This document shows, in pieces, positions 59,801 to 64,000 of a stretch of 64,000 bases of DNA. The translations under genes were made by a program, and so were the position numbers. The stretch's first letter is position 1. Each line of letters starts with the position of its first letter. The stretch spans positions 62,001 through 126,000 of the forward strand of contig VIIQ02000150.1 of assembly GCA_007449985.2 (NCBI GenBank), given 5' to 3'. The notes beneath the pieces are model-generated. The model was given only the letters and a program-made list of their open reading frames with translations, made no database searches and was not told the DNA's origin. This stretch comes from Desmodesmus armatus (Eukaryota > Chlorophyta > Chlorophyceae > Sphaeropleales > Scenedesmaceae).

Positions 59801-62800
59801 GGCGCGTCTCTGCTGTCGCACTGGGCACCTGGCGAAGCGCACCATCGTCATCTTTCCTCCCCCCACCCACCCCAAAACATTTGCCTGAGCTTTTGATCTC
59901 TTCATGCATACCTGCATGGTCACTCCCCGGGTGCAGGAAGACGCTGCAGCGGCTGTCAAAGGCCCAGATGCGTTGAGTCACCCAGCTCACGAAAGGCCGC
60001 TTCACCATGCCGGCCAGCTGCAGTCGACAGGGCCAGCGCACAACATGCGACATAGCAGTACGTTATCAGGCGTTTGTGGCATGGTGCACATACATACGCA
60101 CTGCACCATGCTGAGTCGTTGTGCGAACAAAATGACAGTGATATGAGAAAGAAAAACAGTCACGAGCGCGTGAGACTCCCTATCCCCATGCGAATCATGT
60201 CAGCCGTGCCCTGCCAAGGGTCCTGTAGCCTTGCTTACCCGCCTCGCGTTCAGCTGGCCAGTAGGCAGCGCGATTACGCGCTTGCTGCAGCTGTAGCGCA
60301 GCAAGGGCACTGCGTTGGCTGTGCGTGTCTCCACCACGATGTGGCCCAGTGCCCGCCCCTTGCGCAGCCCCCTGTAGTCATCCAACTCGTCCAGCAGGAT
60401 GGCACACCTACAGGGGGCAACACACAACGCACCAGCTTTGAATGTTTGCATGTGTGCATGCGACAGGTGCTGCGATGCGCTGGGAGAGACAGCCTAGGAT
60501 GCAAGGCGTGAGGCACAAGGCGACACAGCAGCTTGTAGAAGCAACTGCGTTTTTCAACCCGAAAATGCAAACCTGTCAGTTTTGGCGCCTCGTGGTGGAT
60601 CCTGGAGTCTGCTGGCTCCAGTATCCACCACGAGGCGCCAAAACTGACAGGTTTGCATTTTCGGGTTTGAAAACGCAGTAGCTTCTACTGTGGCTGGGGG
60701 ATGCTGACACGCACGTGTGCTGCCGATGTGCAACGACTCGGCGTGTTGTGGTCGCAAACGTCACTGCTGCGGCAAAGCTCAGCTGTCGCATCACCCACAA
60801 ACTTGATCGTTCTGGGCAGTAGCGCAACCACAACAAGGAGGTAAATCTGCCTTACGGCATCGTCTCGACACATCTCCCGATCTACTCTTTCCCGCACCCC
60901 CCCTGAAGCCCTGACCCTGTCCAAGGCAAAATTCTGGGGTACACCCGAGCGATGGCCCCTTGCAACCTGGAACCATGTAAAACCATATGTTGAACATAAT
61001 TGCGTGGCTATGTGCCCCCCAAGACTCGTTCAGTCATGCTCCACCAAGCACAAAGCATGAGCAGGCCACGTTGCTCCAGCTGCGGCACAGCACGGGCCTA
61101 CTGCAGGAAAAATCAGAAACATTATTCTGCCCCTTGATGAGCTCAGCAGGCACAGATGGCAGCAGGTATGCTGTGGGTGAGCCATGGCTGTTCAAACCCC
61201 AGGCAGCTGGGACCGCTTCAGGGGGGGTGCTTTCCCGCCCAGCCGTTCACCTGAGGCTCTGTGCATCCGCCTCGTCCCGGGTCCTGCTTTGGTCGCTAAC
61301 AATCACAGTCGCCCTTGCCGAGCTGGCAGCCACGTTGGACAGGTCTGCGGGCAGCAGAGGGCTGCCCTGACGGAACACCAGCCGGCTGCCATGCCGAGCT
61401 GACACTGGGATGGTGCGCCTGCACACCACACAGCGCCCTTTGGATTAAAATGTGCAGTGTACTTATGACTTGTTGGGCTGGCCTACCTGCTGGATACTCC
61501 TTGTTGGGCACAAAGCACACAGCTTGAATGGCAACATTGGATCGCATGCCGCAGGCTGTCCAACAAGACCCCACATGACAAGCTGTCCCACATCACACTT
61601 CTATCATCCACGACCCCTGAACAACAGCTCCGAGGCACACGACACAGACAAAGTGCGTGGTCCTGGCGACACAGGCAGGCCGTCCCTCCCACCTGAAGAG
61701 CTCCTCCATCTCCAGCTTCTCCTTCTGTGTGAGCACCACGATGGTGCAGCCCCCCTCTGCACGCGCTGAGCAGCACAGCTGGCTCACCAGCTTGATGACC
61801 ACCTCCTGGTCACCCTGACTCACACCCCAACCCAGCACAAGGTACTGCAAGGCACGGCATGGCACAGCAAGGCACATCAGCACATGAAGTGTGACGCAGC
61901 AACCATCATGATGGACACATGTGGGGGTGAATGTCAACCCACTGACTGTAACCTGAGCTGGCAAGCCCTGCATCAGATGACGTCAGGCATGGTGCTGAGC
62001 GTTTTGCAATCAAGCACCCTTCCCGCCTGTTGGTGATCTTTGATTTGATGTGAGCCATGCCACAGTGTGACGGACCTAGTCTGTCACATCCCTTGAGCCC
62101 AACTTACGTGTCCAGACTCGTACACCCTTGACCCCCTGCTGACATTGGCCATGTTGGTTTCCAGCACAATCTGCTCCACAAGGGCGAGTGCCAGGGCGAA
62201 TCCAGCCAGCCCCACCAGAGCCACCAGCAGGCTGAACACCTCCTCTATGGGGTCACTGGCTGCAGGGCAGGGGGGGGGCAGCCCGGAGGGGAGCAGGGTA
62301 CAGGGGGGTTGCAAAGGGTGTGGGGAGGGGGAAAGGGGGGTTGCAAGGGGGGGGAGGGGGAGGTGAGGGGAGGAACAGACAGGCAGCAGGTTGGGAGTGT
62401 CAGTGGGTTGGCAAAAGCCTGAATTGGGGAGTTGAAGAGAGCGTTGCACAGTTTAGGGCTTGTGCACACTCGTAACATGCCAGAGAAACACTCTGCTGCA
62501 GGCTCTGCAGATGCACATGGAAGGAAGGCAGGAGCAAGCAGGCATAACAGTCTCAACAGTTGAGTGTCACTGACAGCGGCACTGCAGCTGCAGCAGAATG
62601 CATTGTGTCAACCTTGCGTGTGCATACCAAACAGTACCAGGCTTCTGACACCCCTCACCCTGTGCTTGTGGGAAGTTCTCTCCAAAGCTGAGTACCAACA
62701 CCTGATAGATGTCCTGCCACAGCGACAGCATGTACCCTGCAACACCCTCGCCACCACTGCTGCCGCCCGTACTCTCCGCCGGCATCATACTGGCCCCCTG

Positions 62801-63764
62801 TCCCGCTGCTGCTGCTGCTGTAGGTAGGGTAGCGGCTGTTGTGGTTGTTGATTGCAAGCCAGGAGCAGGGGTGGCCAGGAGGCCAGCTGCTGCTGCATCA
62901 GCTGAGGCTGCTGGTAGTACAGCAGGCGCCTGCAGAAGCTCTTGTGCTGGTGTGCTTGCGGGCGGCGGCTGCATCTCGTCCAAGTGATCTATGTAGCTGT
63001 TTTTGATGAAAGCGGCACTCCACAGCAGCAGGGCGGACATGGCTGTCACCAGCAGCAGGTCTGAGTAAGTGTCCTGACGCCAGTTGTAGTACCTACAGCC
63101 AAGGATAGGGGGAATCACATGAAGATTGTACTCCCTTGAAGAGAGGGCGGGAGACAGAGGTTGGTAGAAGGCTGCTGCAACAGACTTATCCTGCAGTCCA
63201 GACCGAAGTGCACCCCTGGTCTGGTGAGCTACTGTGATTTCGATGTGAGCTTTACCATGCCAAGTTTGAGCCTCTGACTGACACTGCAGCGACAGCATCG
63301 TCACCACCAACAGCAGCAGCCCCACGTGATGCGCTGCGGAAAACCCCCTCACCGATACAGCAGCCAGCCAGGTAGGTCCTTCAGTTGCCGCCACTGCTTT
63401 CGCAGAGAGCTGCTCGCACTCCTGCGGCTGCCGCTGCTGCTGCCGCCACTGCCGCTGTCCTTGCCGGTCGCTGCTTTGGCCTGCTGCTGCGACCTAAAGC
63501 GTGCCACATCTGTTGCTGCGTCTGACAGCTGCTGCCAGTCCATGCCATGGTCAAACAGGCTGTAGCAGGGAATGAGGAAAGGGGGCGGCAAAACGGCAAG
63601 CAAACAAGGGGGTATGAAACAGAAACTTTGAGTCCGTTTGAGGCGCCATACTTTGAACTGTTGATGCGACACTGCAGGCAAAGGGGTCCCAACATCACAG
63701 TTGTGCAGAGGGCTGTCATGCTCTGCCGTTCAACAGGGCCAAAGGACACCAAAAGTGTGGTCAT
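53862..63764 (-). CDS. CASTOR/POLLUX (DMI1)-type ion channel, 17 exons, ~1488 aa in window
   Basis: Exons: 63764-63652, 63559-63353, 63092-62659, 62259-62108, 61844-61693, 61418-61251, 60407-60239, 60017-59912, 59611-59506, 59224-58137, 57697-56868, 56567-56450, 56256-56171, 55883-55665, 55349-55188, 54730-54639, 54126-53862. These channels sit in the nuclear envelope or organelle membranes of plants and conduct K+/Ca2+. Visible parts: hydrophobic helices (MTALCTTVMLGPL; YSDLLLVTAMSALLLWSAAF), a pore-like segment (DIYQVLVLSFGENFPQ), the inner helix (VALVGLAGFALALALVEQIV) and a first RCK-like domain (YLVLGWG, VFRQGSPLLPADLSNV, GHIVVETRT, PDAIVLGV, LNPPLDYRMDPQDQLV). Then about 640 disordered Ser/Ala/Gln residues, and a second RCK-like domain (AVLVAGWSEPGFMGQLLWEL, VLADERW, VLIGYYVL, INP...WNTGD). 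The intron after 54639 is GC-AG. More 5' exons may lie outside the window, and the C-terminus is uncertain. Confidence 0.85.
55119..55160. repeat. AACC/GACT tetranucleotide microsatellite in an intron
   Basis: Runs of CAAC/AACC pass into GACT/GACC units between exons 14 and 15 of the channel gene. Confidence 0.85.
56655..56686. repeat. 32-bp perfect palindrome in an intron
   Basis: The sequence AGTAGTACTGGCAGTA is followed immediately by its exact reverse complement, with no loop. It lies between exons 11 and 12 of the channel gene, flanked by further TACTAG/AGTAGT repeats. Confidence 0.9.
58081..58114. repeat. Interstitial telomere-like CCCTAA(A) repeats
   Basis: CCTAAACCCTAACCCTAACC plus one variant unit, just inside the intron after exon 10 of the channel gene. 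Confidence 0.85.
60535..60688. repeat. Intronic ~154-bp nearly perfect foldback in the channel gene
   Basis: The left arm begins GTAGAAGCAACTGCG and the right arm ends CGCAGTAGCTTCTAC. The two arms match over about 70 nt with only four or so mismatches, including an unbroken shared core (AAATGCAAACCTGTCAGTTT onward). A short loop of about 15-20 nt lies near GGAGTCTGCTGGCTCC. It sits in the intron between exons 6 and 7. Candidate small-RNA precursor or MITE. Confidence 0.93.
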
Positions 63765-64000
63765 CAGGAGCTCTGTGCCTGTGTAATTACAAACTAATTA
63801 ATTAGCTTATAAGCTGGGGTGAGGGCTTATTCTAATACTGTTCAAGCCTGGCTGTTGCTGTTGGCATGATGCACAGTCTGAACAGAACAAGAGAGTGCAC
63901 ACCCAGCCTGACGACTGGTGCCTCACATTGTGGGACCACGTGCATCGCCATCATCGATGGTTCACACTTCTACAGCACTCTCAAATCAAACAAGGGCCAC
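63765..64000. other. Upstream of the channel frame, window edge
   Basis: An acceptor-like TTACACAG (minus strand) just above 63784 suggests that the first listed exon could be internal, with an earlier exon in or beyond this stretch. Nothing else is recognisable. Confidence 0.35.

Noticed and set aside
1..64000. tRNA and rRNA genes
   Set aside because: I scanned by eye for TpsiC-arm and anticodon-arm patterns and conserved rRNA blocks and found none; a covariance scan would settle it.

Overview
The window looks like nuclear DNA of a chlorophyte green alga. Every recognisable gene is broken into many short exons with GT-AG (twice GC-AG) introns. Coding and non-coding DNA is full of CAG/CTG triplet runs that give long Gln, Ala and Ser stretches. 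Plant-type TTTAGGG/TTAGGG short arrays occur inside the sequence, and a TGTAA-type polyadenylation motif follows one gene. The species is inferred from style only. All exon models were built by hand from splice sites, reading phase and conserved motifs.

Layout: 1-7602 is a tandem array of a 1802-bp unit (four full copies plus a part copy) with no recognisable gene. 8054-10608 (-) is an RsmI-type 2'-O-methyltransferase for small-subunit rRNA, probably organellar. 11093-17204 (-) is a Gln-rich Mediator subunit 15 (KIX-type N-terminus). It is divergent from 17602-19911 (+), tRNA-His guanylyltransferase THG1, across a 397-bp shared promoter region. 19912-23605 holds no gene I can name, but four copies of a short dispersed module. 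23606-30797 (+) is a secreted haem peroxidase resembling fungal class II enzymes, split into 14 exons including a 20-nt microexon with the distal His. 30798-33830 is repeat-rich spacer with a minisatellite, a cluster of stem-loops and head-to-head telomere-like repeats. 33831-43420 (-) is PAN3, the pseudokinase subunit of the PAN2-PAN3 deadenylase. 43421-53861 is a mobile-element and repeat region: a Tourist-like MITE, a 200-bp foldback element, a Cys-rich ORF and a family of about 420-bp repeats. 53862-63764 (-) is a CASTOR/POLLUX (DMI1)-type ion channel with a very long disordered insertion. Its 5' end may lie outside the window.

The genes do not form a pathway. Several are RNA-related housekeeping functions (rRNA methylation, tRNA-His maturation, poly(A) shortening, transcription mediation), but I see no operon-like logic.

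The most unusual feature is PAN3. Four of its introns contain tandem copies of the neighbouring exon-intron junctions. One copy set is a 13-unit array (38180-40168) of the 3' half of an exon with its donor site, arranged as an alternating A/B higher-order repeat. Two introns elsewhere carry nearly perfect foldbacks of about 155 bp that could be small-RNA precursors or MITEs.
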